Both the position numbers and the translations under genes were made by a program. 64,000 nucleotides of DNA, taken from assembly GCF_022397915.1 (NCBI RefSeq), contig NZ_JAKEUO010000004.1, positions 62,001-126,000 of the forward strand, written 5' to 3'. How positions within the stretch are numbered: position 1 is the stretch's first letter; every line of letters begins with the position of its first letter. The notes under the pieces are model-generated. The model ran no database searches. It had not been told where the DNA came from and worked only from the letters and a program-made list of their open reading frames with translations. The DNA comes from Vibrio sp. Isolate34. Its GTDB lineage: Bacteria; Pseudomonadota; Gammaproteobacteria; Enterobacterales; Vibrionaceae. Positions 37,734 to 46,802 of the stretch are shown one piece after another.

Positions 37734-37932
37734 TGGTGCTTTTAGCTCCTCCCCTTTATCACGATTGTTACTTGTGTAAAAAATATCAATATAAGGGGAG
37801 GCTGGGAGGGGTTGGTTAGGCATCGCTAGCAACCCCCTCTAACTCCCCCTTATATTAACACCATCACTCACAATAGTCCGGTGTTCAAGGGGGAGAACCA
37901 AAAGCTAAGTCTTCGAATGATTTAAAGTGCAG
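37734..37932 (+). repeat. 200-bp direct repeat, copy B (MITE-like)
   Basis: Second copy of the 37014-37213 element in the same orientation. The first 69 bases are identical in the two copies and the rest differs at a handful of positions. Confidence 0.85.
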
Positions 37933-38142
37933 GTGCGAGTGGATAAATAATAGATACGGGTAACGAGTAAGCGGGATGCGAAGAGCTTAAAAGAATAGAC
38001 GCAGGTAGCGGGTAAACGAGTAACGAAGAGATAAAAAGATGAAGAGCGGATTCGAGTGGTGTTTTTCATTCTCGCCACTCGTATCTGCCTTTTAGCTTTT
38101 CGTTTACCCGATTACTCGCATCTCGTTACTGCTCTTTAGCTT
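37933..38142 (+). repeat. Cluster of dispersed 'GATGCGAGTAACGAG' repeats, both orientations
   Basis: About two forward copies (AGATACGGGTAACGAGTAAG near 37952; GACGCAGGTAGCGGGTAAAC near 37998) and a reversed copy (CGTTTACCCGATTACTCGCA near 38099). The reversed copy could fold with the forward ones. No gene is seen between the holin and wzc. Confidence 0.7.
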
Positions 38143-40314
38143 TTATTTCTTATCGCTCGAATACGCGTAGTTGTAGTAACCGTAGCCGTATGAGCTTGAT
38201 GCTTTCTTCTCGATCGCGTTGAAGATAACGCCTTTCACTTCGATACCTGATTGTTCAAAGCGGTGACGAGCTACATCGATCTCTTTAAGGGTGTTTTGAC
38301 CGTAACGCGCCACCATTAATGTGGTACCCGCAAAGGCGCCGACAATGCTTGGGTCGGTTACCGCAAGTACGGGCGGGGTATCGACAATCACCAAGTCATA
38401 CTCTTTTGATGCCCATTCCATGAGCTCTGCAAAGCGTGGGTGCATCAACAGCTCAGAAGGGTTGGGTGGCACTTGGCCGCGAGTAATAATGTCTAGGTTC
38501 TCTACCGGTGTTGCTTTAATCGATTGAGCAAACTCTTGCTTACCGCTTAACACATCAGAAAGGCCGTTGTCCCAGTTCACACCAAAGCTCTGTTGTAGGT
38601 AACCTTTACGCATATCGGCATCAATCAACAATACTTTTTGGCCTGTTTTAGCGGCTACTGCGGCAAAGTTGGTCGAGATGAATGATTTACCAATGCCCGG
38701 TGCAGGGCCTGAAATCATCAGAATATTGTTTTTCGCTTCTAGCATCGCAAAGTGCAAGCTGGTACGAAGGCCACGCAGTGCTTCAACAGAAAGATCCGCA
38801 GGGTTAGATTCAGCCAGCAGCGCTTGAGCTCCCTGAGTTTTCTGTTTCTTGGATTTGAATCGGTTGCTCAGCTCTATCTGCAAATCAGATTTTGGTACCG
38901 CTGCGTAAACAGGAAGGCCAATTTGTTCAATTTGATCAGGGCTTTCAACACCGCGGTGGAACGCCGCTTTAACCAATACAAACGCGACACTTAACATGCC
39001 ACCCAGTAGTGTAGCTAATACAACAATCAATGGCTTTTTCGGTTTAACAGCGCGAGCATAGGCTTGTGCGTCATCTAGGATACGAACGTTACCTACGGTG
39101 CCGGCTTTAATAATGCTCAGCTCTTGAACCTTGTTTAAAAGCTGGATGTAGATCTGTTGGTTTACTTCAACATCACGTGTCATACGCAGTACTTCACGTT
39201 GTGTTTTCGGTAGCTTTTGTACTTGCTTGTTCAGGCGCTCTTTTTCGCCCAATAGCGTTTTACGCTTATCAAGCAGGGCTTTGTATGCAGGGTGATCTTT
39301 AGTGAAGCGTTGGCTAATTTCGCTCTCTTTGAACGTCAGTTCGTTCAATTGCGCTTCAAGCTCAACCATTACCTTGAGCGTCGATTGCGCTTCTAAGCCC
39401 AAATCGATCGATTCGTTCTTCTGGCGATAATTGTTGAGTGTGTCTTCATAGCCCGTTAACTCAGATTTAATACCAGGAAGGTGACTCTCTAAGAACTGTA
39501 GGCTCTTCTCTGCTTCCGCTGAATTACGTTTCACGTTTTGTAAAAAGTAGATCTGGCTGATATGGTTGAGTATCTCAGAGATCTGCTGCTTGTTTTCACC
39601 TTCAAAGCTTAGCTTCAAAATGCCGGTTTGCTTACCTTGCTCAGAAAGAGACAAAGACGATTTCAGCCATTCAATCGCTTCTAATCGGCTACGTTTGCCA
39701 ATCGAGAATTCGAAATCATTGTGCGATTCGAAACCAGCCACAAACAAGCTGTAATCATCAGAAGTTGCAAGCTCACCCACTTTACCTTGCAAGATAACGC
39801 GTTCATCGTCACGAACCAGTTGGTAAGTACCTTGTTCGGCATCGAGAATCTGAATCGTGTGCCCGTAATCGCTCGCATAGCTTGGCAAGGTAAAACGGCT
39901 CACTGCGATGTGATTGATGTCACCGGTTAGGCGTGCAAACCCTTTACCAACGATTGGCGCATAGTTTGGAGAGGTTACGGTGGTTAAATTGAATTTATCA
40001 ACGGTTTCGCCCAAGATCATACGAGATTTGATGATCTCGACTTCAGTCGTTGCAGAAGATTCCTGAGAGAACAATTCGCCCATGTCACCGACCATCGATG
40101 AAATGCCGCCAGAGCTCTTCTCTTCAATTTGAATCAGAGCATCGGCTTTGTATATCGGAGTCGAAAGTAGCGCAAACGCGATACCGAACACAGCAAAAGC
40201 AAATGTGGTGAACATGATTAACCATTTAGCGTCCAACAGGATACCAAGCAGTTTCCCTAAATCTATCTCATCAGAATTATCTGTGTGTGATTGCTGAGAG
40301 GGTTGTGTTGTCAT
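38143..40314 (-). CDS. wzc: Wzc-type polysaccharide co-polymerase and tyrosine autokinase
   Basis: A 723-residue inner-membrane protein. The first TM is at about 33-53. The Wzz-like periplasmic domain follows, with coiled-coil stretches, and a second TM near 430-450 after the proline-containing KPKKPLIV. The cytoplasmic BY-kinase has Walker A GPAPGIGKS, Walker A' LLIDADMRKG and Walker B VIVDTPPVLA. The Tyr-rich tail SSYGYGYYNYAYSSDKK is the autophosphorylation site. Wzc controls chain length and opens the Wza channel, and its phosphorylation is reversed by Wzb. It is the last gene of the gfc-wza-wzb-wzc block. Confidence 0.97.
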   Translation of the reverse strand: MTTQPSQQSHTDNSDEIDLGKLLGILLDAKWLIMFTTFAFAVFGIAFALLSTPIYKADALIQIEEKSSGGISSMVGDMGELFSQESSATTEVEIIKSRMILGETVDKFNLTTVTSPNYAPIVGKGFARLTGDINHIAVSRFTLPSYASDYGHTIQILDAEQGTYQLVRDDERVILQGKVGELATSDDYSLFVAGFESHNDFEFSIGKRSRLEAIEWLKSSLSLSEQGKQTGILKLSFEGENKQQISEILNHISQIYFLQNVKRNSAEAEKSLQFLESHLPGIKSELTGYEDTLNNYRQKNESIDLGLEAQSTLKVMVELEAQLNELTFKESEISQRFTKDHPAYKALLDKRKTLLGEKERLNKQVQKLPKTQREVLRMTRDVEVNQQIYIQLLNKVQELSIIKAGTVGNVRILDDAQAYARAVKPKKPLIVVLATLLGGMLSVAFVLVKAAFHRGVESPDQIEQIGLPVYAAVPKSDLQIELSNRFKSKKQKTQGAQALLAESNPADLSVEALRGLRTSLHFAMLEAKNNILMISGPAPGIGKSFISTNFAAVAAKTGQKVLLIDADMRKGYLQQSFGVNWDNGLSDVLSGKQEFAQSIKATPVENLDIITRGQVPPNPSELLMHPRFAELMEWASKEYDLVIVDTPPVLAVTDPSIVGAFAGTTLMVARYGQNTLKEIDVARHRFEQSGIEVKGVIFNAIEKKASSSYGYGYYNYAYSSDKK

Positions 40315-40425
40315 TTGTTTGCTACTTCCTAAACTAATATTTTGAAGATAAGTGACGTACGGCTTACGTACCCTTACCTCTTATGTGATTCTATTGGTGG
40401 CGATTCAAGCTTAACGGCTTAAAGC

Positions 40426-40484
40426 TAAAGGCTAAAGGCTTAAGGCTTAAGGCTTAAGGCTTAAGGCTTAAGGCTTAAGGCTAT
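40426..40484 (-). repeat. GGCTTAA heptamer tandem repeat
   Basis: About seven GGCTTAA units (slightly degenerate at the start: GGCTTAAAGCTAAAGGCTAAA) fill the gap between wzb and wzc. The array lies in the wzb-wzc transcript, so its length could affect coupling between the two genes. Confidence 0.85.
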
Positions 40485-40506
40485 CTAGATTAAATGACAG
40501 CATCCA

Positions 40507-40947
40507 TTACAGTTTTTTCGCCCAAGCTTGTGCCGCTTCGTCAATCAGCTGGTAAGCATGTTCAAACGCTTCACGGCTTTGACGATACGGATCGGGAATG
40601 TCTTTTTGACCAATCCACTGACCAAACAGCATGGTTTTACCACGCGCTTCTGGTGATATTTGAGTGAGCGCTTCTAAATGGCCCTTCTCCATCACCAAGA
40701 TCAAATCATACTGCGCACAAAGCTGTGGCGTCACTTGCTGAGACTGATGATTTTCAACATCGACCCCATTTTCAGCGGCAATTAAGATTGCAGTGTCGTC
40801 TGCAGGCTTACCGATTAAGCGACTTTTTTCAGCAGCAATACCGGCCGAAGCCACTTCTTTGTTAGGAAGCAAGCTTTGTAAAACTCGCTCTCCCGTCGGG
40901 GAACGACAAATGTTGCCCACGCATACGACTAAAATTTTATTAAACAT
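40507..40947 (-). CDS. wzb: Wzb low-molecular-weight protein tyrosine phosphatase
   Basis: A 146-residue phosphatase. The P-loop CVGNICRS (Cys9-x5-Arg15) is at the N terminus and the general-acid DPYRQSREAF motif near residue 117, both diagnostic. Wzb removes phosphate from the Wzc tyrosine tail, which is needed for cycles of polymer export. It lies between wza and wzc, separated from wzc by a heptamer repeat array and from wza by a stem-loop. Confidence 0.97.
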   Translation of the reverse strand: MFNKILVVCVGNICRSPTGERVLQSLLPNKEVASAGIAAEKSRLIGKPADDTAILIAAENGVDVENHQSQQVTPQLCAQYDLILVMEKGHLEALTQISPEARGKTMLFGQWIGQKDIPDPYRQSREAFEHAYQLIDEAAQAWAKKL

Positions 40948-41065
40948 AACTGACTTCTAATTCTACTGGCTTATAAGCTGAACGTACCTATAAGCTAAAT
41001 GATTTAATAAACGAAACAAGTTTTTATACTGAGTTTACCAACAAACTGTCATGTATTTATGGGCA

Positions 41066-41103
41066 TAAAAAATCAGGTCACACGCTAAATGCAACCTGAT
41101 GAT
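41066..41103 (-). terminator. Stem-loop with U run between wza and wzb
   Basis: On the minus strand ATCAGGT, a 15-nt loop, ACCTGAT and TTTTTT. It is a plausible partial terminator 14 bp past the wza stop. RfaH antitermination from the upstream ops site would let transcription pass. Confidence 0.6.
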
Positions 41104-41116
41104 TAATATTCAGTGA

Positions 41117-42265
41117 TTACCAATTACGAACGCGCAACATACCTTCGGTTAGGTCGTTGAAGCCTGAAATGGTCGGTACAAGCTGACCAATAACACGGTT
41201 CCAACGGCTGATTGGTGCTGCCGTTACGTAAACAATGTCGTAAGGTTTTAAATCAAACTCGGTGCCAATCACCAATGCAGAGGCATCTTCCATATTCAGT
41301 TGGTAGATATCGGCCATGCGTTCAGATTTATCATCCGAAGTGCGAATCACAAACACGCCCGTTGCATCTGCCGTTAACTGGTTAATACCACCTACGTTGC
41401 TAAGCGCTTCCGTAAGGCTCATGCCAACACGGTCGATCTTCAACAATTGTGGGGCATTCACTTCACCCATCACGAATACTTTTTGATTATCGTTACGCGG
41501 TACGTGAACAATATCACCAGCTTGCAGTAAGCGGTTTTGAGTTAAGTCACCACGTTGCATCAAACCATAAAGCGAGATATTTTCTTCCACGCCATTACGG
41601 GTTAATGAAACATTACGCCAATCAGCATCTTCAGACAAACCACCAGAGCGGTTCACGGCATCCAGTAATGTTAAAGGGATATTGGTGATTGGCTGCTGGC
41701 CAGGTTTTGAAACCTCACCGGTAATGTATGTTTTCTTCGATCGGAAAGCCGCGACGTTCACATCAACCTGAGGGCTTTCGATGTATTTCGCCAAACGTGT
41801 CGCTATATCAGAACGAATTTCACGAACGGTTTTTCCTGCCACTTCTACTGTACCAATGTATGGGTAGAAGATAGTGCCATCAGCATGAACCCAGTTACCT
41901 GCTTCGGTACTGCTACGGTAAGAGCCCGCAGGAATGGTCAGTTCAGGGTGATCCCAAATGGTGATGTTTAGGATATCACCGACACCTACTTGGTATTCAT
42001 ACTTGGCGATGTCTACGTCGAGTTCAGGGTTCGCTTGTGACACCGACAATGTACTGGTTTGGTAACTCGATACTGATTGTGCCGTCAGCGGGTAAACATT
42101 CACCACTTCAGAAATATCAGACTCTTGTTGTTCCTCAGAAGGCTGAATCACATTCTTGCCACCAGTAGACAGGTGAGTACCTGGAGTCGTACAGCCTGCA
42201 AGCAGTGCAGGAAGGAGCGCTATAAGGAGACGATTTTTATTAATCTTCATGTTAACCAAGTTCAT
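41117..42265 (-). CDS. wza: Wza outer-membrane polysaccharide export lipoprotein
   Basis: About 382 residues from the ATG at 42265 (42250 also possible; the longest frame needs a TTG at 42304 and extends the signal without reason). Signal peptide with lipobox LLAGC. Then the Poly_export domain ([20 protein letters not shown]), two SLBB domains (VYITGEV-like stretches [13 protein letters not shown] and [12 protein letters not shown]) and a C-terminal amphipathic helix ([18 protein letters not shown]) that would form the outer-membrane pore. It forms an octameric channel with Wzc. It follows the ops leader. Confidence 0.95.
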   Translation of the reverse strand: MNLVNMKINKNRLLIALLPALLAGCTTPGTHLSTGGKNVIQPSEEQQESDISEVVNVYPLTAQSVSSYQTSTLSVSQANPELDVDIAKYEYQVGVGDILNITIWDHPELTIPAGSYRSSTEAGNWVHADGTIFYPYIGTVEVAGKTVREIRSDIATRLAKYIESPQVDVNVAAFRSKKTYITGEVSKPGQQPITNIPLTLLDAVNRSGGLSEDADWRNVSLTRNGVEENISLYGLMQRGDLTQNRLLQAGDIVHVPRNDNQKVFVMGEVNAPQLLKIDRVGMSLTEALSNVGGINQLTADATGVFVIRTSDDKSERMADIYQLNMEDASALVIGTEFDLKPYDIVYVTAAPISRWNRVIGQLVPTISGFNDLTEGMLRVRNW

Positions 42266-42703
42266 AGAAACGGAATGTGTCGTGATACCCCGAAGGATAC
42301 CCAAAGGAAGTTAAGCGAGTCATTTTATCAGCTACGCAGTATTTAATAGAGCCAAGGAGTGAAAGAGCTGTGATCTTACTCCCATTTACGATTGGGAAGT
42401 GGGACGCTACCGCCCTTTGATATTCCGCGACATAACACTGCGTAATTAATGTGCCTCTATCTATTTGGAATTGAGATAGAAGTTTTTTGTCGTAAACCGT
42501 GTCAAAGACCTTACTTCCACACGGTTATTTTATTGCGTAAGCATTATCCACAATCTGTGCTTATTATCAACCTAGTTGAATGCTCTCAAGGTGAAAGAGC
42601 TTCAAGGTTAAAGAGCTTAAGGGCTGATGCGAGAGCCTAGGAGCGGATCCAAATAGTTGAAAACCTATGAATCCGTAACTCTTAGACTTCGCCATCCAAA
42701 AAT
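42266..42703 (-). other. Leader of the wza-wzb-wzc unit, no gene
   Basis: A 438-bp gap between gfcD and wza holding the ops/JUMPstart element at 42401-42440. The part nearest gfcD (42600-42655) contains a weak copy of the GATGCGAG repeat. A promoter inside this gap is likely, since RfaH acts on transcripts that have just started, but none was assigned. Confidence 0.5.
42401..42440 (-). promoter_or_regulatory. RfaH ops element / JUMPstart upstream of wza
   Basis: The minus strand reads CAAAGGGCGGTAGCGTCCC with the ops core GGCGGTAGCGT at 42414-42404, about 140 bp upstream of the wza start. It is the second such element in the window, on the same strand as the first. Confidence 0.85.
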
Positions 42704-45016
42704 CTACTTAACGCTGCTTGGTCTTTGGAACCAAGGTGAGCGAGCATCGGTTTGATCGAACAAGTTGTATTGCTTATTCAACACTTGGCCGCCGTCACGC
42801 GTGATCGGTAACCAGGTAAAGCCTGCGCGGCTTGAGCTTGGCTTCACGGTAACGAGATCAAACGGAATTGATACATAGAAGCCTTTGGTATAGCTGCCTT
42901 CACCGTACTCTTCCGTTGTCATGTCGGTTAAGCTGACAAACGCACCGGCAATAACGCCACTCTTGAACTGCTTAGAGAAATCGACACGAGTCCCGATATC
43001 ACCCGCAAGGAATTTACCAACGCCCACTTTAAGCAAGGTATCGCTCAAGAAGTCCCATTGTGGGGTGTAGTAACCGGTGATGAAGCCCGTTGTGCCCTTA
43101 TCAATCACTTTGTACGTTCGGCTACTGTTATCAGGGTTGACTTGGATCTCTTGATCAAACGTGCCGAACCAACTTTCAGGATCGCGCTGGCTTATTGCAG
43201 TCATGTCTGCACCAATGGCCCAGTTTTGGTTGAATGGTCGATACAGGATTTCGCCCCCCACCCCCGCAAACATGCTTTCAAGGTAACCCCCGTAAGCTTG
43301 GGTGTAGACACCGCTGCCGTAGTCTTCAAACCAAGTCAGCTGTAAGCGATCTAAGCGAACCGGGTCGTCAACGTAAGAGCGGAACAAGGTTCTTACTCTT
43401 GGCGTTTGGTCAGTGCCGTCTGATGGGACGGTATAATTAAACTTGTCGTAGTTATCGACTAAGTTAACGTACAGAGAGCCCGACAGTTCAACATTGTTTA
43501 ACGCCCAGAACGAAGCATTGGTGTATAAGCCCAAACTGTATAAATAGAAATTTTCAGCCGAACCGAACGATTGAGCGAGGTTTGGTGAAACCGACACATC
43601 GATTCGCTCACGCCCATCATGATAGATAACGGATTTCTTACGTTCTAATTCGTGAGTGTGTGAAGCATCACTGGTTTGAGCGTTAAGATAATTGTTGTTC
43701 GCCGCCGCTTTGAACGCTTGTGCATTGACCGTTGTCTCGGTAAGTTCCATCGATTTATCATTTTCGATTATTTTGTAAGTATCAATGTAACTCGGTACCG
43801 CGTTCGCGATCACGGTCGCACCGCGCTCAACGGCGATATCTCTGTCTCGATATTTAACCTGAGTGCCCTTGACTACAATGCTGTTATCGTCGACCAAAAT
43901 TTGCGCTTGTTCATAACCAGCGATCGTTTCAAGTTGGCTTGCAAGGGCCGCCATATCAATGTCATCAACCGTCTCGACACCACTCGGGCGTAACTCTGCT
44001 GTTTCGGTATCTCGCCACACGGAATACATTTCGTTGAAATTGGTAGAGAGGTCAAAACCGAGGGTTAGCGTATCACCTCGCTCGTAGCTCACTTTAGCCG
44101 AACTCCAATCGGTGAAACGGTAAACCGCACCCACGTTCCATGGCGTGTGTTGTGTCATGTCGACACCACCACGTACTACAGGGAAGTCTTGAGAATAATC
44201 ATTGCCATCGTATTCAAGCTTCAAGGTTAACGGCTTATATGGGGTTTGATATTCAAAGCCACCATAAATCGCCGCATCGCCTTTAAACCAGCGTTCAAAG
44301 TCAACACTGCCGCCATTGCCTTTATAATCAGACGGGCGTTCACAATACTTGTCACTGGCTTTACACAATGGGTTAGTGAAATTGCCACTAGTGCCCATGT
44401 ATCCCCAAGCCATGCCCAAGGTAAAATCAACAGGGCCAAAGCGTTTGGTGGCTGCAACAAACTCGCCATCAAATAAACCGGTACCACCAAAGTCACGTAC
44501 ACCGACCGACACTTCCGGTAAGTAATACCCTTCTTCGATTAAACGCAGTTTAAAGTCGATGCCTTTATCTGTGTATTTGGTACAGCCACTGAATGAGTTC
44601 TGAGAGCAGTCTTGGTTACCACCACCGCTATAAAAGAGATCTTGTACTTGTGTATAACGAATGGTGGTTTCAAGCCAAGGCATTACCTGTAGGCTCACGT
44701 TATAAAAATAGTACTCATTGTTAAACGATGCACTAAAGTTGAACTCACCTTCTGGTGCCATTCGGCCTGTCGGCATTTGCATTAAGCCAACACCACCAAA
44801 ATTCATTTGCGATGTTCTGTATTCAGTGTCGTCGAATGACGATTTTTCTGCTCGAATCGAAGAGGAATCAATGGCTGTTTCTGCACGAGCCGTGTCTGTA
44901 AAAACCGGGGCAGCAAAAACCGTCTCTGCAAATACAAAGCCACTGTTAGCCATTAACAAAGCGCAGGTAACCGATGTGCACGCTGCCGATAGAGGGAATG
45001 ATTTCTGTTTCAGCAT
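42704..45016 (-). CDS. gfcD: YjbH/GfcD-family outer-membrane polysaccharide protein
   Basis: A 770-residue protein with a signal peptide (SVTCALLMANSGFVFAE) and beta-barrel-rich sequence throughout. It contains the family start YRTSQMNFGGVGLMQMPTGR, then MAPEGEFNFSASFNNEYYFY and PWLETTIRYTQV, and ends in an aromatic-rich strand region. YjbH/GfcD (YmcA, WbfB in vibrios) proteins lie in the outer membrane in group 4 capsule and yjb loci and are needed for polymer secretion or surface assembly. The start overlaps the gfcC stop as TAATG. Confidence 0.9.
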   Translation of the reverse strand: MLKQKSFPLSAACTSVTCALLMANSGFVFAETVFAAPVFTDTARAETAIDSSSIRAEKSSFDDTEYRTSQMNFGGVGLMQMPTGRMAPEGEFNFSASFNNEYYFYNVSLQVMPWLETTIRYTQVQDLFYSGGGNQDCSQNSFSGCTKYTDKGIDFKLRLIEEGYYLPEVSVGVRDFGGTGLFDGEFVAATKRFGPVDFTLGMAWGYMGTSGNFTNPLCKASDKYCERPSDYKGNGGSVDFERWFKGDAAIYGGFEYQTPYKPLTLKLEYDGNDYSQDFPVVRGGVDMTQHTPWNVGAVYRFTDWSSAKVSYERGDTLTLGFDLSTNFNEMYSVWRDTETAELRPSGVETVDDIDMAALASQLETIAGYEQAQILVDDNSIVVKGTQVKYRDRDIAVERGATVIANAVPSYIDTYKIIENDKSMELTETTVNAQAFKAAANNNYLNAQTSDASHTHELERKKSVIYHDGRERIDVSVSPNLAQSFGSAENFYLYSLGLYTNASFWALNNVELSGSLYVNLVDNYDKFNYTVPSDGTDQTPRVRTLFRSYVDDPVRLDRLQLTWFEDYGSGVYTQAYGGYLESMFAGVGGEILYRPFNQNWAIGADMTAISQRDPESWFGTFDQEIQVNPDNSSRTYKVIDKGTTGFITGYYTPQWDFLSDTLLKVGVGKFLAGDIGTRVDFSKQFKSGVIAGAFVSLTDMTTEEYGEGSYTKGFYVSIPFDLVTVKPSSSRAGFTWLPITRDGGQVLNKQYNLFDQTDARSPWFQRPSSVK

Positions 45017-45945
45017 TACAGGCCAACCTTATGACGTAGCAAATCGACAATATCTTGGTTCAACGTTGAGTATTCCGATGGCAGAGAGTAGAACGCCATA
45101 AATACAATAGCACCTGGTGCTAAGTACACCGGCTGTTCGTTCCAGTACGCATATTGAATGGTTTGCACCACGCCATCTGGCTGAACAACATACGCCACAC
45201 TTTTATCTGCAGATTCACCAACAAAGCCGTTCGGTAATGCATCGAGGTAATCATTCAACGTGCCATGCTCAATCAGATTCATTGTTACCGACTCTTTCAT
45301 TGCACCCATCAACTGAATTGACGTTGGTCGTTGTGGTAAGTACAGAGAAAAGACTTGAGTTTGGCTAATAGATGCTCTTTTTATGGCAGCAGACGGCTTG
45401 TTAGTATGAGAACTTGAAACAAGCAGTGGGTTCTTATCTGATTGAGAGATAACGGCATTACGGTCTAACTCAATAAACACTCGATTGAGATATTGGAAAG
45501 AGGCTAATTGTTGGCGCACTAAATTTGCTTCTGGCTCTTCTACTGCGAAAGCTTCAAGCTGGTTCAGTACATTGCGCTTTTTGGCTTCGATATCTTCGTT
45601 AGCTTTATTCGATTCGGTATTGGTTTTATCAAACAGTTGAGCTGAAAGGGGGAAATAACCAATAGTACCGTTAGCGTTAGAGCTCGCATTCGCGTTTGCG
45701 TCGTCTAATACACGCAGCAGTCGAACGTTAGTTTGGTACTCAAGCGTCACACCTTGAAGAGGAAGCTCGATGGTTGTTTTAACTGAAGAAGTGCTGTCAG
45801 GTTTATCAAGAGAAGCAGGCGTAACAAGATCAGAAGCCGCAGAAGCGGAGCTCAAAGCAAACAAAGCGCTCATCATTAACAGAGCTCTCACTACTGGCAA
45901 CCGACGCCCCGTCATTTTTGACGTATGACTCATATAATTCATCAT
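45016..45945 (-). CDS. gfcC: GfcC/YjbG-family periplasmic polysaccharide protein
   Basis: 309 residues with a signal peptide ending near SSASAAS (alternative starts at internal Met residues). Beta-grasp-type stretches include FSLYLPQRPTSIQLMGAMKE and VAYVVQPDGVVQTIQYAYWN, typical of GfcC (YmcB/YjbG), which resembles the SLBB repeats of Wza. The role is periplasmic and tied to group 4 capsule assembly. It is translationally coupled to gfcD. Confidence 0.88.
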   Translation of the reverse strand: MMNYMSHTSKMTGRRLPVVRALLMMSALFALSSASAASDLVTPASLDKPDSTSSVKTTIELPLQGVTLEYQTNVRLLRVLDDANANASSNANGTIGYFPLSAQLFDKTNTESNKANEDIEAKKRNVLNQLEAFAVEEPEANLVRQQLASFQYLNRVFIELDRNAVISQSDKNPLLVSSSHTNKPSAAIKRASISQTQVFSLYLPQRPTSIQLMGAMKESVTMNLIEHGTLNDYLDALPNGFVGESADKSVAYVVQPDGVVQTIQYAYWNEQPVYLAPGAIVFMAFYSLPSEYSTLNQDIVDLLRHKVGL

Positions 45946-45966
45946 TTTAGTTCATTACCCTGTTCG

Positions 45967-46671
45967 TTAATTGCTTTGATAATGCTTAAGGACGGTTAAC
46001 TCAAGCCTTGTCATATCAGGGCCTAAATACTGTATGGTTTTTACCACTTTGCCTTTGCTGTCGACCCAATATTCGTTGGTGATGTCTTGTTCTAACATTG
46101 GGAATTGAATTTTTTCTTGGAACTTCTTGGTATCGATAGACGCTAACGGAGTTTCAACCGTGTCATTTCCCGCATACGTTCGGGTGATGTCCGCTTTATA
46201 GCCGAATCGATAGTTAGGTTGCCAGTCGTAAACCGCTTGCCACTTTTGAGCTCCGGGGTTGGCAGACACATCAAACGCAGAAGAAGAATCGGCTGACGAG
46301 TGGTTTCCAGAAGAGAACGAATTTAACGGTTGGAATGCCAAACCAGAAAGGTTTTCGTAAGGAAGCAATAGCGTTTGTACGACACGTCCATTTTCAGTGA
46401 CGATCATCGCTTTGTCAGAAGACATCCACTTTAACTGCTCTGCGCCCGTTTGCGGGTTTTCACCGACGTACGCTAAGACCATGAAGATTTTACCTTGGTC
46501 ATTCACTTCGGCGTAAATGCTGGAATAAGGTAAGTTTTGAATGTATTCCTTCGACAGCTCAACATCAGAGCTTCCAAAAAAGGCTTCATCAAAAGTGGAA
46601 TTGACGTCTTGAAACTGCTGAGAACAACCAGCAAGAAAAAGACCAAGGGATATGATTAGAGGTTTAAGCAT
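45967..46671 (-). CDS. gfcB: GfcB/YjbF-family lipoprotein
   Basis: 234 residues. The short signal MLKPLIISLGLFLAGC gives lipidated Cys16. The mature part contains SSIYAEVNDQGKIFMVLAYV and GAEQLKWMSSDKAMIVTENG, then the late EYWVDSKGKVVKTIQYLGPD block, all typical of YjbF/YmcC (GfcB). It is probably an outer-membrane lipoprotein of beta structure working with GfcC, GfcD and Wza. It starts 129 bp after gfcA, beyond an attenuator-like hairpin. Confidence 0.9.
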   Translation of the reverse strand: MLKPLIISLGLFLAGCSQQFQDVNSTFDEAFFGSSDVELSKEYIQNLPYSSIYAEVNDQGKIFMVLAYVGENPQTGAEQLKWMSSDKAMIVTENGRVVQTLLLPYENLSGLAFQPLNSFSSGNHSSADSSSAFDVSANPGAQKWQAVYDWQPNYRFGYKADITRTYAGNDTVETPLASIDTKKFQEKIQFPMLEQDITNEYWVDSKGKVVKTIQYLGPDMTRLELTVLKHYQSN

Positions 46672-46727
46672 GACGAGTTCTGCTTCCTAGCAATCTTGTT
46701 GCTGATGTCCAATATGAAAATCTGATA

Positions 46728-46769
46728 TAAAAAAAACCACTTTATGCTTTCACATAAAATGGTTTTAAA
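46728..46769 (-). terminator. Attenuator-like hairpin between gfcA and gfcB
   Basis: On the minus strand AAAACCATTTTATG, a 6-nt loop, CATAAAGTGGTTTT and a further T run. It would release most transcripts after gfcA and give a high gfcA to gfcB ratio. Confidence 0.75.
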
Positions 46770-46802
46770 CATACGTTAACTAAAACATGTATTACTCAAA
46801 AA

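Noticed and set aside
34182..37932. A complete prophage
   Set aside because: No integrase, structural, packaging or tail genes; only a DNA-binding protein, amidase and holin, so 'phage-like island' is the most that can be supported.
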